From Actinomycetota bacterium (lineage in GTDB: Bacteria > Actinomycetota > Humimicrobiia > Humimicrobiales > Humimicrobiaceae), in assembly GCA_028717265.1 (NCBI GenBank), contig JAQUOE010000013.1, positions 1-38,320 of the forward strand: a stretch of DNA of 38,320 nucleotides, in the 5' to 3' direction. Under the pieces are notes generated by a model that had not been told where the DNA came from, searched no databases, and worked only from the letters and a program-made list of their open reading frames with translations. Positions 26,430 to 36,146 of the stretch are shown here, one piece after another (within the stretch, counting starts at the first letter, position 1; each line of letters starts with the position of its first letter). The translations under genes and the position numbers were made by a program.

Positions 26430-27095
26430 ATGGGATTAATATCGGAATTGAAAAGTCAGGTAAAAGCTGCAAAAGAGAGAGACCCGGCTGCCATAAGTAC
26501 CGCAGAGATATTGCTTACTTATTCCGGGGTGCATGCGGTCATAAATCATAGAGTCGCTCACTGGCTGCATAAACATAAAGTGCCTTTTATTCCCAGATGG
26601 ATATCGCAATACAGCAGATTCTTCACCGGAATCGAGATTCATCCGGGAGCTAAAATCGGGAGCAGTTTTTTTATAGATCATGGTATGGGAGTAGTGATCG
26701 GAGAGACCTCGGAAATCGGCAATAACGTCACTCTTTACCAGGGTGTGACCCTGGGCGGTACAGGGAAAGCAAAAGGAAAGCGGCACCCTACAATCGGAGA
26801 TAATGTGGTTATATCCGCAGGAGCGAAAGTACTGGGTTCAATTGAAATCGGGAATAATGTTATTATCGGTGCAGGAGCAGTAGTGGTAAAATCCGTTCCT
26901 GATAATTGTACGGTAGTGGGTGTCCCCGGAAGGATTGTAAAAATCGGAGGAGAAAAAGTACTGTCAGATGAATTTCATAGAATGAATTTACCCGATCCCG
27001 TTAGCGAGATCTTGAGCGATTGCTGTGCCAGGATAGATTTTCTTGAAAAGGAATTAAAGGAATTAAAAAAAGAAAAAAATAAAGGTACTTCGTGA
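26430..27095 (+). CDS. cysE: serine O-acetyltransferase
   Basis: 221 residues. A helical N-domain ([16 protein letters not shown]) precedes a left-handed beta-helix of hexapeptide repeats: [23 protein letters not shown] with the catalytic histidine of DHG, then [20 protein letters not shown] and [10 protein letters not shown]. It makes O-acetylserine, the precursor of cysteine. The C-terminus is a charged helix rather than the usual short inhibitory tail, so feedback control by cysteine may differ. The stop overlaps the cysS start by four bases. The ribosome site is weak. Confidence 0.95.
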   Translation: MGLISELKSQVKAAKERDPAAISTAEILLTYSGVHAVINHRVAHWLHKHKVPFIPRWISQYSRFFTGIEIHPGAKIGSSFFIDHGMGVVIGETSEIGNNVTLYQGVTLGGTGKAKGKRHPTIGDNVVISAGAKVLGSIEIGNNVIIGAGAVVVKSVPDNCTVVGVPGRIVKIGGEKVLSDEFHRMNLPDPVSEILSDCCARIDFLEKELKELKKEKNKGTS

Positions 27096-28555
27096 GTCTA
27101 ACTGTTTACAATACAATACACCGGCAAAAAGAGATTTTTAAGCCCCTGGAAGATGGTAAAGTCGGTATGTATGTATGCGGTCCCACCGTTTATAACTATA
27201 TATCAATAGGAAATTCCAGACCCATCGTAGTTTTTAATATGGTCAGAAACTATCTGCGGTTTTCAGGTTATGAAGTAAAATACATCCAGAATATCACCGA
27301 TATCGAAGACAAGATAATAAAAAAAGCAAAAGAAGAGAAAGTGGATTACAGGGTCATAACCGATAGATATACCAGAGCATTCCTGGAGGATGTTAAAAAC
27401 CTGGAAGTGGGGCAGTTCAGCAGTATGCCCGTGGCAACGGAAATGATTCCGGAAATAATAGATATCATCAAGAAGATCATTGAAAATGGTTATGGATATG
27501 TTGTGGGCGGAAATGTCTATTTCGAAGTCGGTAAATTTTCCGGTTATGGAAAACTTTCGGGACAGAATATAAATGAGATGAAAGAAACCGGAGACGAAGG
27601 CTTTGAGAAAAGAAATAAAATAGATTTTGCTCTCTGGAAAGAAGCCAAAGAAGGGGAACCCTCCTGGGAAAGCCCGTGGGGGAGGGGCCGGCCCGGCTGG
27701 CATATCGAGTGTTCCGCAATGTCAACTGCATTACTTGCCGGTAAGATAGATATCCACGGCGGAGGGATAGATCTGGTTTTCCCCCATCACGAAAATGAGA
27801 TCGCACAATCCGAAGGGGCATTTCCCGGAGAAGGTGACTTTGTGAAATACTGGATGCATAACGGAATGATCGAGGTAAAAGAAGAAAAGATGTCAAAATC
27901 CAGCGGACTAAAGGAGAACTGGATCTTGAGAAATCTCCTTAAAATTTATTCTCCTGATACAATAAAGCTATACATCCTTTCCACACATTACAGGAGCCCC
28001 CTGGAATTCAGCATGGGAAAGCTGGATGAAGCCGGCAGAGCACTGGAAAAAATTACCAATACCTTAAAAAATATAAGATTCTTAACCGGGCAGAAAGACA
28101 CATCCGACGACTTGAGGATTTCATCGAATCTCGAAGCTGCCGTTGGATCATTCGAACAGAATTTTAAAGATTCAATGGATGATGATTTCAATTCTGCAAA
28201 AGCAATAGGAGATATTTTTGAACTTATAAAGAACATAAACAATATAATACAAAAACCGGATTTTGAGATTAATTCCTCATTTAAAAAGGTCCTGCAAAAG
28301 GCCCATGAAAGAATAATCGAGCTGGGAATGGTACTGGGATTAAATTTTGAAAAAGAAGTTTCAGGCATATCTAAAAACCCGGAAACCAGAACGGAAATAA
28401 CAAAAGAAGAGATAGAAAAACTGATAGCAGAAAGGGAAACTGCCAGAAAAAGCAGTGATTACAAGAAAGCCGACGAGATACGAATTTACCTGCAAAGCAA
28501 AGGCATCATTCTTGAAGACCGAAAAGAAGGTACCATCTGGAACCTTAAAGGGTAA
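27092..28555 (+). CDS. cysS: cysteinyl-tRNA synthetase with an altered HIGH motif
   Basis: 487 residues, class I. Zinc ligands are C29 ([10 protein letters not shown]), the cysteine of WHIECSAMS, and His/Glu of [12 protein letters not shown]; the KMSKS motif is KMSKSSG. The HIGH motif, HIGN in most CysRS, reads SIGN (S38-N41), so its first histidine is lost. The C-terminus has the usual helical bundle. GTG at 27092 overlaps the cysE stop and follows AAAGGT by seven bases, so cysteine synthesis and charging are coupled. Identity is secure, but the substitution deserves checking. Confidence 0.94.
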   Translation: MSLTVYNTIHRQKEIFKPLEDGKVGMYVCGPTVYNYISIGNSRPIVVFNMVRNYLRFSGYEVKYIQNITDIEDKIIKKAKEEKVDYRVITDRYTRAFLEDVKNLEVGQFSSMPVATEMIPEIIDIIKKIIENGYGYVVGGNVYFEVGKFSGYGKLSGQNINEMKETGDEGFEKRNKIDFALWKEAKEGEPSWESPWGRGRPGWHIECSAMSTALLAGKIDIHGGGIDLVFPHHENEIAQSEGAFPGEGDFVKYWMHNGMIEVKEEKMSKSSGLKENWILRNLLKIYSPDTIKLYILSTHYRSPLEFSMGKLDEAGRALEKITNTLKNIRFLTGQKDTSDDLRISSNLEAAVGSFEQNFKDSMDDDFNSAKAIGDIFELIKNINNIIQKPDFEINSSFKKVLQKAHERIIELGMVLGLNFEKEVSGISKNPETRTEITKEEIEKLIAERETARKSSDYKKADEIRIYLQSKGIILEDRKEGTIWNLKG

Positions 28556-28616
28556 ATCAAACCTTTTCGATCTCGTGGATTATCAATTTTATAAAATTTC
28601 TAAATTATGAACAGTA

Positions 28617-29390
28617 ATGGATCCAAATAGAAATCATGAATATTTATACGGAGTAAATCCGGTTTATTCGCTGATCGCAATAAATGCAGGGAGCAGGAAG
28701 ATATATCAGGTACTGGTAAGTAAGAACAGGATAAAGGATCCCAGGATAAGGAGCATTTTAACGGAAGCTGAGAAGAAAAATATAGAGATAGTTGAAGTTG
28801 ATCCGGTGCAATTTGACAAGATCTCCTCCGAAGATGTTAATTCCCAGGGTATTTGTGCCAGAGTATCCCCATATAATTATAACGATCTGGAGCGGTATTT
28901 AAATAAGGGAGTTAGCGACAAAAGCAAGCTGGTTATCCTGGATGGTATTACAGATGTAGGAAATTTTGGTTCTATAATAAGGAATTGTAATGCATTTGGT
29001 TTTGAAGGGATAATCATACCGGATAGAAGAAGTGTGGCTTTAAATGAAAGGGTAAGTAAAATTTCTGCAGGCGCCCTTGAAGAGGTAAAGATATTCAGAG
29101 TGATAAATATCGTAAGAACTCTTAAAGAGCTGAAAAATAAAGGATTCTGGGTGTACGGGACAACGCTTGATATGACTCCGGAAGTAAAATACCTGGATGA
29201 GGTTAATTTTGCATTTCCTCTCGCGCTGGTTTTAGGAAGCGAGGACAGGGGAATAGGCAGATTGGTCAGTGCAAATTGTGATATCATGGTTTCCATAAGA
29301 CTCGCCGGCAGGATGCAGTCGCTTAACGTCTCAGTTGCCAGCGGGATTATTTTGTATAAAGTTCAGGAGCAAGTTGAAAGAGCAAAATGA
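28617..29390 (+). CDS. rlmB: TrmH/SpoU-family rRNA 2'-O-methyltransferase (RlmB-like)
   Basis: 257 residues. An N-terminal substrate-binding domain (YLYGVNPVYSLIA) is followed by the SPOUT knot with its three motifs: GITDVGNFGSIIRNCNAFG, LVLGSEDRGIGRLV, and IRLAGRMQSLNVSVASGI. It corresponds to the gene next to cysS in Bacillota (yacO/rlmB), which methylates a 23S rRNA guanosine. mrnC, normally between cysS and this gene, is not here. No ribosome site is clear at ATG 28617. The next gene overlaps its end by 17 bases. Exact target inferred. Confidence 0.88.
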   Translation: MDPNRNHEYLYGVNPVYSLIAINAGSRKIYQVLVSKNRIKDPRIRSILTEAEKKNIEIVEVDPVQFDKISSEDVNSQGICARVSPYNYNDLERYLNKGVSDKSKLVILDGITDVGNFGSIIRNCNAFGFEGIIIPDRRSVALNERVSKISAGALEEVKIFRVINIVRTLKELKNKGFWVYGTTLDMTPEVKYLDEVNFAFPLALVLGSEDRGIGRLVSANCDIMVSIRLAGRMQSLNVSVASGIILYKVQEQVERAK

Positions 29391-29910
29391 CATAGAAGAT
29401 CTGGTAATAGTAGATGGGCATAATTTCATCTTTAATATTCTTAAAGGTGTCAGGCCCGGCAGCGAAAAATTAACCTACTTGAAAGAAAAATTGGTAGCGG
29501 ATCTTGACCTGTATAAAAATCAAAAAAATTGCGATATGGTAGTCGTTTTTGATGCCAGGAACAGCGATAATCCGTCAAGAAGTATCCAGATTATAGACGG
29601 GGTAAAAGTCATTTATTCCAGAAAGAATGAAACGGCTGACGATATTATCGAAGAACTGGCCGGAATGGAGTCAGATTACCGGAGGAAATTCGTGGTTACA
29701 TCTGACTACCTCCAGCAAAAAGTAGTTTTCGGGAAAAATATTTACCGGAAATCCAGCAGGGAATTCAATCTGGAGATTAAGGACCTGAAAGAAAGAATAA
29801 GGGAAAAGATAACCCGTTCCAGGGAAGATTCGGATAAAAAGTTTCATTCCCTTGAAAAAAGATTAAGCGGCAAAGAAAGAAAAAAGTTATCGGAACTGCG
29901 TAAGAAGTAA
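29374..29910 (+). CDS. YacP-like NYN-domain (PIN-fold) RNase
   Basis: 178 residues from TTG at 29374, which follows AGGAG by four bases. A longer frame to 29335 exists but has no such site and would run deep into rlmB. LVIVDGHNFIFNI carries the first acidic residue of the NYN fold, followed by VVFDARNSD, ETADDIIEELA and VTSDYLQQKV, as in Bacillus YacP (Rae1), a ribosome-associated mRNA endonuclease. The C-terminus is basic and helical. It occupies the conserved place after rlmB. Confidence 0.82.
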   Translation: MKEQNDIEDLVIVDGHNFIFNILKGVRPGSEKLTYLKEKLVADLDLYKNQKNCDMVVVFDARNSDNPSRSIQIIDGVKVIYSRKNETADDIIEELAGMESDYRRKFVVTSDYLQQKVVFGKNIYRKSSREFNLEIKDLKERIREKITRSREDSDKKFHSLEKRLSGKERKKLSELRKK

Positions 29911-29916
29911 ACTCAA

Positions 29917-30747
29917 ATGACCTTCCGGAAGATAATAAATAAATCCTATCTGATAATAGTTTTATCTGTTATTTTTTTATCTATTTTTTCCGGCTGTGGT
30001 CTTTATTACGATTATGGAAAGGCCGATAATTCTGATGGAATCGAAGACGAAAGTGGTATATTGGTAAAAGAAGTAGTAGATGGCGATACCATCGTCCTTT
30101 CGAATGGAAGCAGGGTCAGGCTTATCGGCATCAATACTCCGGAGCACGGAATGTATTTTTTCGAAGAAGCAAAGGAGGTCCTTGAAGCGATAGTTCTGGG
30201 CAAAGAAATCGTTCTGGAAAAAGATATATCCAATAAAGATAAATACGGCCGGCTTTTAAGATACGTGTACGCGGGCGATCTGTTCGTAAATCTTGAGATG
30301 GTAAAAAGAGGATTTGCCAATGCATACACTTACCCTCCGGACGTAGAACACAATGAAGAATTTTTGGAAGCGGAAAGATATGCAAGAGAAAACAATCTGG
30401 GACTGTGGCTGAAATCAAAGGTTGATATTGTAAAAGTCGAAGTTAACTATGATGCCAGAGGTAATGATAATAATAATTTAAATGATGAGTATGTAAAGAT
30501 GGAAAATACAGGAGATGACTCTATCGATATCGGCGGCTGGACCATTAAAGATGCCGGGACCAATATATACAGATTTGAAAAATATTTCTTCGAATCAGGT
30601 TCTGAGGTATTTCTTTTTACCGGGAGCGGCAGGGACGGGGCAGGTAAATTTTACTGGGGCAGCTCCGGACCAATATGGAACAATGACAGTGACACTCTTT
30701 ATCTAAGGGATAAGGAAGGTCTTCTGGTAGAGATTTATAATTACTGA
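29917..30747 (+). CDS. secreted lipoprotein: thermonuclease domain plus lamin-tail domain
   Basis: 276 residues. A signal sequence with the near-lipobox FSGC gives a lipidated C27. Residues about 48-166 form a staphylococcal-nuclease-like domain with D55, D57, R68 (VRLIGINTPE), E76 and R112 (KYGRLLRY), so the active site is complete. Residues about 170-276 form a lamin-tail domain (VKMENTGDDSIDIGGWTIKD, then DSDTLYLRD). Such proteins degrade extracellular nucleic acids, probably for nutrition or DNA turnover. It begins six bases after the yacP-like gene. The lamin-tail part may bind DNA or cell surface; that role is inferred. Confidence 0.88.
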   Translation: MTFRKIINKSYLIIVLSVIFLSIFSGCGLYYDYGKADNSDGIEDESGILVKEVVDGDTIVLSNGSRVRLIGINTPEHGMYFFEEAKEVLEAIVLGKEIVLEKDISNKDKYGRLLRYVYAGDLFVNLEMVKRGFANAYTYPPDVEHNEEFLEAERYARENNLGLWLKSKVDIVKVEVNYDARGNDNNNLNDEYVKMENTGDDSIDIGGWTIKDAGTNIYRFEKYFFESGSEVFLFTGSGRDGAGKFYWGSSGPIWNNDSDTLYLRDKEGLLVEIYNY

Positions 30748-30756
30748 AGCTAAAGT

Positions 30757-30787
30757 CATTTTAAACCGGCAGTAAAATGTTTTATTT
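30757..30787 (+). terminator. AT-rich hairpin followed by T-rich run
   Basis: CATTTTA (30757-30763) and TAAAATG (30773-30779) form a 7-bp stem with a 9-base loop, followed by TTTTATTT. It lies just after the nuclease lipoprotein gene and between convergent genes, where a terminator is expected. The stem has few GC pairs, so it is weak. Confidence 0.4.
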
Positions 30788-30829
30788 CCCCTGTAGTTGA
30801 TTTTAAAATTTTTATTTTCTCTCTTAATA

Positions 30830-32170
30830 TTATTTTATTTCTTCTTCAATGAAGTGGGTATGAATATTTCCTGATATAAAGTTTTTATTTGTTATGATTT
30901 TTCTATAGAAAGGTATTGTAGTTTTAATTCCCTCTATTTTGAATTCATCCAGTGCCCTGTGTGATTTTCGTATTGCTTCTTCTCTGGTGCCATCCCAGAC
31001 TATAAGCTTGGCTATCAGGGAATCATAGAACGGAGAAACCTCGCAATCCGGATGTATGAAAGTATCCACTCTCACACCCGGCCCGCCCGGTAAGAAGAAG
31101 TCCGTTATTTTCCCAGGACAGGGTCTGAAATCGTTATCCGGGTCCTCTGCGTTGATCCTGAACTCTATACAATGACCACGCGGCTTATATTCAGTCCCCA
31201 GAGTGCTTGTTTTCCGACAGGCAGCTATCTTTATTTGTTCTTTGACGAGATCGAGCCCTGTCACCATCTCAGTTACCGGGTGTTCTACCTGGATTCTGGT
31301 ATTAATTTCTATGAAGTAAAAATTTCCATGCCCATCCACCAGAAATTCTATGGTTCCGAGATTTTTGTAATTTATCACTCTGGCTGCTTTTAATGCGAAT
31401 TCCCTCATAAGTTTGATTGTCTTTGGAGGCATATTTACTGCAGGCGCCTCCTCAATAAGCTTCTGATGCCTTCTCTGAATGGAACATTCTCTTTCTCCCA
31501 CACATACGATATTGCCGTAATTATCGGCAATTATCTGGAATTCGATGTGTCTTGGTTTCGGAATATATTTCTCTATATAAACTTCATCGGTTCCAAAGGA
31601 ACTTTCTGATTCGGATTTTGCCGTTGGAAAATGGGCAATCAGGTCTTCTTTGTTGCTGCAGATCCTCATACCCTTTCCGCCGCCTCCAAAGGATGCTTTG
31701 ATAATTATCGGGTAACCGAGATGATTGCCCAGATTAAGCGCTTTTTTTATGTCGCCCACATCACCAGATGATCCGGGAATAACCGGTATCTTATTTTTCT
31801 TCATGATATCTATGGCATTGGATTTGTTTCCGGCAAGCGTGATCGCTTCGGTCGGAGGTCCTATAAAAACAAGTTCGTTTTGCAGGCAGGCATCTACAAA
31901 TTTAGGATTTTCTGCCAGAAATCCATAGCCAGGGTGAATAGCATCGCAGCCGGCTACTTTAGCGGCAGAGATTATATTATCCATATTAAGATAGCTTTTA
32001 GCGGGAGGAGGCGGACCAATGCATATACTTCTATCCGAAAGCTTTGTGTGGATACAGTCCTTATCAGCAGTTGAATACACCGAAACACTTTCGATGCCCA
32101 TTTCCTTACAAGCTCTGATTACTCTTACCGCAATTTCCCCTCTGTTTGCTATGAGGATACTTTTAAACAT
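30830..32170 (-). CDS. accC: biotin carboxylase subunit
   Basis: 446 residues, standard AccC/PycA-N length. ATP-grasp features: ILIANRGEIAVRVIRAC, HPGYGFLAENPKFVDAC, the glycine-rich loop FGGGGKGMRI, RECSIQRRHQKLIEE, and EINTRIQVEHPVTEMVTG. It carboxylates the biotin on its carrier with ATP and bicarbonate. The carrier is encoded four bases upstream in the same operon, as the C-terminus of a fusion. No carboxyltransferase accA/accD or other active carboxyltransferase is in the window, so the acceptor substrate (acetyl-CoA, pyruvate or other) cannot be fixed. Confidence 0.95.
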   Translation of the reverse strand: MFKSILIANRGEIAVRVIRACKEMGIESVSVYSTADKDCIHTKLSDRSICIGPPPPAKSYLNMDNIISAAKVAGCDAIHPGYGFLAENPKFVDACLQNELVFIGPPTEAITLAGNKSNAIDIMKKNKIPVIPGSSGDVGDIKKALNLGNHLGYPIIIKASFGGGGKGMRICSNKEDLIAHFPTAKSESESSFGTDEVYIEKYIPKPRHIEFQIIADNYGNIVCVGERECSIQRRHQKLIEEAPAVNMPPKTIKLMREFALKAARVINYKNLGTIEFLVDGHGNFYFIEINTRIQVEHPVTEMVTGLDLVKEQIKIAACRKTSTLGTEYKPRGHCIEFRINAEDPDNDFRPCPGKITDFFLPGGPGVRVDTFIHPDCEVSPFYDSLIAKLIVWDGTREEAIRKSHRALDEFKIEGIKTTIPFYRKIITNKNFISGNIHTHFIEEEIK

Positions 32171-32174
32171 AAGG

Positions 32175-34031
32175 CTACTTCTTATCTTCCTTTATGACCA
32201 TTAACACCTGATCGAATTCCACTGCATTTTCATTGGAAACCAGAATATCCGTTAACTGACCTTCATGATCTGCATTTATTTTATTCATAAGTTTCATGGC
32301 TTCTATAATGCATAGAGTATCTCCCTTTTTGATCCTGTCGCCGACTTTTACAAACGGAGGGCTGTCCGGGGTGGGAGCCGCATAAAACGTACCCACAATA
32401 GGGGATCTAACCTCTATTATATCTTCTGATTTCTTTTCCGGGAGCTGCTCCGGCATTTTTTCCCTGGTGTTGTCATGTCCTGTGGATCTGAATTTTGGAT
32501 TGTTTATGGATATTTTTACACCTTCCACTTCCAGTTTTATTTCTTCTATATTGCTGCTCTCGACAAGGCTTGTAATCTCTCTTATTTTCCTGACATCCAG
32601 GTTATGCAGCTTTGCCATTGGATCCGATTTCCTTCTTTTGAATGTAATGCCTGTCTCTGCCGCACCGGTGTTCTTTTCCATATAAGGTTTTTTGATGCCG
32701 GCCTTTTTTTCTTCCAGAAATTTTCTGGTCTTTTCAGGAAAGAAACAATAACTTAAAATATCTTCCTCTCTACCGGAAAGCTTTTCCAGCTCGCTTTTAC
32801 ACCCGGGGTAGATGTCCTCGACTTCATTAATTACTGCGGACTTTTCTTCTTCCGGAATGCTTTTAAGTTTTTCGAGGATTTTTTTATCGATCTTTCGCGG
32901 TATTTTCCCAAAATAACCATTTATAAGTTTCTTTATCTCGTCACACATGATTTCCCATCTGGAATCGGATATGACCGCATTGAGTATTGCCTGGCTCCCT
33001 ATGATCTGGCCTAAAGGGGTTGCAAGCGAGGGACTGCCTAATTCATTTTTTATGGTAGAAATCTCTTCAAGAACCGAATCCATCGATTCAGTTTCGCCAA
33101 TTTCCGCAAGCTGGTTACCTATATTTGAAATTAGCCATTTGGGAAGAAGATTTTTATTGGTATTGTTTAGAATGAATTTTGTGGAAAACGTATCCTGTTT
33201 TATAATCGGATAAATGTTTCTTTTTATGGTCTCGCTTAACTGTATGATTTTTGAATAGTCCAGATTATGTGAAATATCCGTGTCGTTCAGGCTCAAAATG
33301 AACGAAAAGACAGTTGGACTACAATCATTATACGAAGATGGCAGCAAACTCAAATCAACTCCATCGCAGCCATTACGGCATGCCTCGAAATAATTAAGTA
33401 TCTGGAGGCCCCTTAAGTCCGTAGCGCTAAAAAGAATGGGGATATCGATCTCACTGCTTAAATTTTTAAAAAGTTCTGCCGCTTTTTTAGGGAGTATTAC
33501 GGATTCAACATCTTTTATACATATACTGCTGCAGCCATTACTTTTTAGCTTTTTCGCGGTTTTAATATAAAAGCTGTTATTCTGCAGTTCGTCGTATATT
33601 ATGGTACCCTGACAGTCGGCTTTGTTTTCGATTACTGCGGATATGGTATATTTCAGATTATCCGTATCATTCAAAGAATCATATACTCTGAAAATATCGA
33701 TTCCTTTTTCTTTGCACTGCTTTACGAACCTCTCTATTATGTCTTTTGGATAGACTTCCAGTCCGCCCAGATTTCTGGCTCCGATAAGCACCTGCAGGGG
33801 CGTGGACGGTATCCTGTTTTTGATATAGGATATAATATCCAGAGGAACCATACCAAGGCTGCTGTCCAGAATCTTCTCGAAACTTGAACCACCCAGTACT
33901 TCAAGGCTGTCATATTTTATACCGTTCATCTCTTCCAGAATAGTATCCAGTATCCCGGTATCCAGATATTCAAGCTCCGTGTTCTGAAATATATCTCTAA
34001 TGGTGATATCGTTAATCTTTATTTTTTTCAT
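32175..34031 (-). CDS. degenerate OadA-like carboxyltransferase domain fused to an AccB-type biotin carrier
   Basis: 618 residues. Residues 1 to about 450 resemble the pyruvate carboxylase/OadA carboxyltransferase ([48 protein letters not shown]). K173 and D13 are kept. The H-x-H metal ligands, normally in LHLHCHATTG, are replaced by S202 and T204 in [12 protein letters not shown], and the RGxN and PGGM-like motifs are also lost. It is therefore probably not a working carboxyltransferase. Residues 472-618 are a complete Acc[16 protein letters not shown], a linker, and the biotinyl lysine K580 in [13 protein letters not shown] precedes the ATG, and accC follows four bases on. See the findings for a possible internal start. 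Confidence 0.85.
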   Translation of the reverse strand: MKKIKINDITIRDIFQNTELEYLDTGILDTILEEMNGIKYDSLEVLGGSSFEKILDSSLGMVPLDIISYIKNRIPSTPLQVLIGARNLGGLEVYPKDIIERFVKQCKEKGIDIFRVYDSLNDTDNLKYTISAVIENKADCQGTIIYDELQNNSFYIKTAKKLKSNGCSSICIKDVESVILPKKAAELFKNLSSEIDIPILFSATDLRGLQILNYFEACRNGCDGVDLSLLPSSYNDCSPTVFSFILSLNDTDISHNLDYSKIIQLSETIKRNIYPIIKQDTFSTKFILNNTNKNLLPKWLISNIGNQLAEIGETESMDSVLEEISTIKNELGSPSLATPLGQIIGSQAILNAVISDSRWEIMCDEIKKLINGYFGKIPRKIDKKILEKLKSIPEEEKSAVINEVEDIYPGCKSELEKLSGREEDILSYCFFPEKTRKFLEEKKAGIKKPYMEKNTGAAETGITFKRRKSDPMAKLHNLDVRKIREITSLVESSNIEEIKLEVEGVKISINNPKFRSTGHDNTREKMPEQLPEKKSEDIIEVRSPIVGTFYAAPTPDSPPFVKVGDRIKKGDTLCIIEAMKLMNKINADHEGQLTDILVSNENAVEFDQVLMVIKEDKK

Positions 34032-34662
34032 TTTTGGTCCTATTAAAGTTTACAATACTTACTGCTGCAATTACTTTCAGGAAATCTATTATAAGGAAAG
34101 GCTGAGTTCCCAGCTTCCAGGTTCTTATCAGTATATCTAAAATTGACCCGGCTCCTGTTAATGTGCGGAAATATCCGAAAAGATAAATAAATCCGAAAAA
34201 GTGTATCAGTATGATTCCAAGAATGCAGGAAATAGATGAGGCCAGTATATGACTTAAGGAGCTTCCGCTTTTTTTTACCGAATTTTCATATATAAATCCT
34301 GTTATAAATGCTGCTGCCATAAATCCGACTACATATCCGACCGTGGGGCCGGCAAGGAAAGCCGCGCCGTTTTTAAACCCGCTGAAAACCGGAAGACCCA
34401 TGATGCCCATCAGTATATATATTGTCTGGCTGGCAAGCGCCCATCTGCTTCCCAGGAGTAGTCCCGAAAGTAATACGGTCAGGACCTGCGTGGTTATCGG
34501 GACCGGGGTAAAGGGCAAATATATGAATGAGTTTGCGGAGAGTGCCATGAGAATAGCAAAGATAAGTGAGAATGCAAACTTTACCTTTATGTCTGTGCCG
34601 TAATATCCAGCTTTTACTTTTATGCTCGCTGCTTCACTTCCTGCATCAATCCTGATGTTCAT
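34012..34662 (-). CDS. bioY: biotin transporter BioY (ECF substrate-binding component)
   Basis: 216 residues, six hydrophobic segments. [19 protein letters not shown] and [18 protein letters not shown] are BioY hallmarks. It imports biotin, alone or with an ECF energising module. The ATG at 34662 follows GGGGGAG by four bases. Its 3' end overlaps the fusion gene by 20 bases, which ties biotin uptake to biotin-dependent carboxylation. About 20 residues precede the first membrane helix. No biotin synthesis genes are here, so the organism may depend on uptake. Confidence 0.92.
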   Translation of the reverse strand: MNIRIDAGSEAASIKVKAGYYGTDIKVKFAFSLIFAILMALSANSFIYLPFTPVPITTQVLTVLLSGLLLGSRWALASQTIYILMGIMGLPVFSGFKNGAAFLAGPTVGYVVGFMAAAFITGFIYENSVKKSGSSLSHILASSISCILGIILIHFFGFIYLFGYFRTLTGAGSILDILIRTWKLGTQPFLIIDFLKVIAAVSIVNFNRTKNEKNKD

Positions 34663-34689
34663 AAAGCTCCCCCGGTGTAATTATTTTGA

Positions 34690-34713
34690 TGTTATTGGTT
34701 CAGTAAGCTAACA
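34690..34713 (-). promoter_or_regulatory. possible BirA-type biotin operator upstream of bioY
   Basis: TGTTA (34690-34694) and TAACA (34709-34713) are inverted with a 14-base spacer, 27 bases upstream of bioY. BirA operators have a TGTTAAC-like half-site, about 14-16 bases, and its inverse. The match covers only five bases per arm, so it is weak. The rest of the 225-base divergent region to the acyl-CoA dehydrogenase gene shows no clear promoter. Confidence 0.25.
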
Positions 34714-34887
34714 GAAACTCTTTTTAAGACGCTCCGGTATGTATAAAGTTTCACCGCCGGAAATTACTATCGGTCGTATTTATAGCCAAATAGCATGAAA
34801 CTATTGGATTATCCAGCCGTCTTTTTATAAAGCAGTTCTATGGAATGATTTTATGATAAGCCGTAATAAGAATCAATCGGAGGATCT

Positions 34888-36048
34888 ATGAGATATCTTT
34901 TAACCGAAGAACAGAAAATGATCGTTGACATTTGCCGTCAGATTGTGTCAGAAAGAATAGTTCCTGTCAGAGCGGAATTGGATGAATCAGGGACATTCCC
35001 ACGTGAGATAATAGATGAGGTCGGGAAAAGCGATCTTTTCAGAATATTTATACCGGAAGAATATGAGGGCATGGGCACCGGGATTTTCGAGGTATGTCTT
35101 GCTACGGAGGAACTCAGCCGGGGGGATTTAAGTGTGGCCACTTCATATGCTGCATCTGGCCTCGGCATCATACCGATACTTATAGCCGGCAGCGAGGAGC
35201 AGAAGAAGAAGTTCCTGCCCGGGCTTGCAAGCGGAAGCAAACTTGCTGCTTTCGGGCTGACCGAATCGGAAGCCGGAAGCGATGCCGGAAGCATCAGAAC
35301 GACTGCAAAAAAAGACGGGGACCACTATATTTTAAACGGGACCAAGCAGTGGATAACAAACGGCGGTGAAGCTGATATTTATACGATTTTTACAATGACC
35401 GATCCCCGGAAAGGAATAAGGGGAGCAAGCGCCATAATAGTGGAGAAAGGGACCCCGGGATTTGAATTCGGAAAGAAGGAAAACAAGCTTGGCATAAGGG
35501 CCTCGGCAACGAGAGAATTAATATTTACTGACTGCAAAGTGCCCAAAGAAAATCTGCTGGGAAGCGAGGGGATGGGCTTTATCATAGCAATGAAAACATT
35601 TGATCAGTCCAGACCCGCGGTTGGAGCGCAGGCGGTTGGAGTCGCACAGGGAGCGCTTGAGGAAGCTTTAAACTATTCAAAAATAAGAAAGCAGTTTGGC
35701 ACGCCCATAGCTTCTTTTCAGGCAATCCAGCATATGCTTGCCGATATGGAAACGAATCTCGAAGCTGCAAGAGCCCTTGTTTACCATGCCGCAAAGGTAA
35801 TAGACAGCGGCGAGAAAAATGTTACGAGGCTGGCTTCGATGGCCAAGCTTTTTGCGTCTGATATGGCAATGAAAGTAACAATCGATGCGGTCCAGATACT
35901 AGGCGGATACGGATTTATGAAAGAATATCCCGTGGAAAAGATGATGAGGGATGCCAAGATAACGCAGATCTATGAAGGAACCAATCAGATAATGAGAAAC
36001 ATAATCGCTCTTGATATGATAAAAAGAGGAGTGCTCCAGGAAACTTAA
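34888..36048 (+). CDS. acyl-CoA dehydrogenase (butyryl-CoA-dehydrogenase-like)
   Basis: 386 residues, normal length. FAD- and substrate-binding segments FGLTESEAGSDAGSI and YILNGTKQWITNGGEAD are present, and the catalytic base is E363 in IYEGTNQIMRN. The C-terminal half contains RKQFGTPIASFQAIQHMLAD and ILGGYGFMKEYPVEKMMRDAK. It reduces or oxidises acyl-CoA at C2-C3, passing electrons through ETF. etfB and etfA follow after about 100 bases, as in butyryl-CoA dehydrogenase/ETF complexes of anaerobes. AGGAG precedes ATG 34888. Chain-length preference is not determined. Confidence 0.93.
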   Translation: MRYLLTEEQKMIVDICRQIVSERIVPVRAELDESGTFPREIIDEVGKSDLFRIFIPEEYEGMGTGIFEVCLATEELSRGDLSVATSYAASGLGIIPILIAGSEEQKKKFLPGLASGSKLAAFGLTESEAGSDAGSIRTTAKKDGDHYILNGTKQWITNGGEADIYTIFTMTDPRKGIRGASAIIVEKGTPGFEFGKKENKLGIRASATRELIFTDCKVPKENLLGSEGMGFIIAMKTFDQSRPAVGAQAVGVAQGALEEALNYSKIRKQFGTPIASFQAIQHMLADMETNLEAARALVYHAAKVIDSGEKNVTRLASMAKLFASDMAMKVTIDAVQILGGYGFMKEYPVEKMMRDAKITQIYEGTNQIMRNIIALDMIKRGVLQET

Positions 36049-36146
36049 AAAAGCATAGATCAAGGGTTAAAGCTAAAGAATTTCCAGTAATTTAAAAGGT
36101 TAACAAATTTTCCAATAACTTAAATTTAATGTAACTAATTTTTTTA

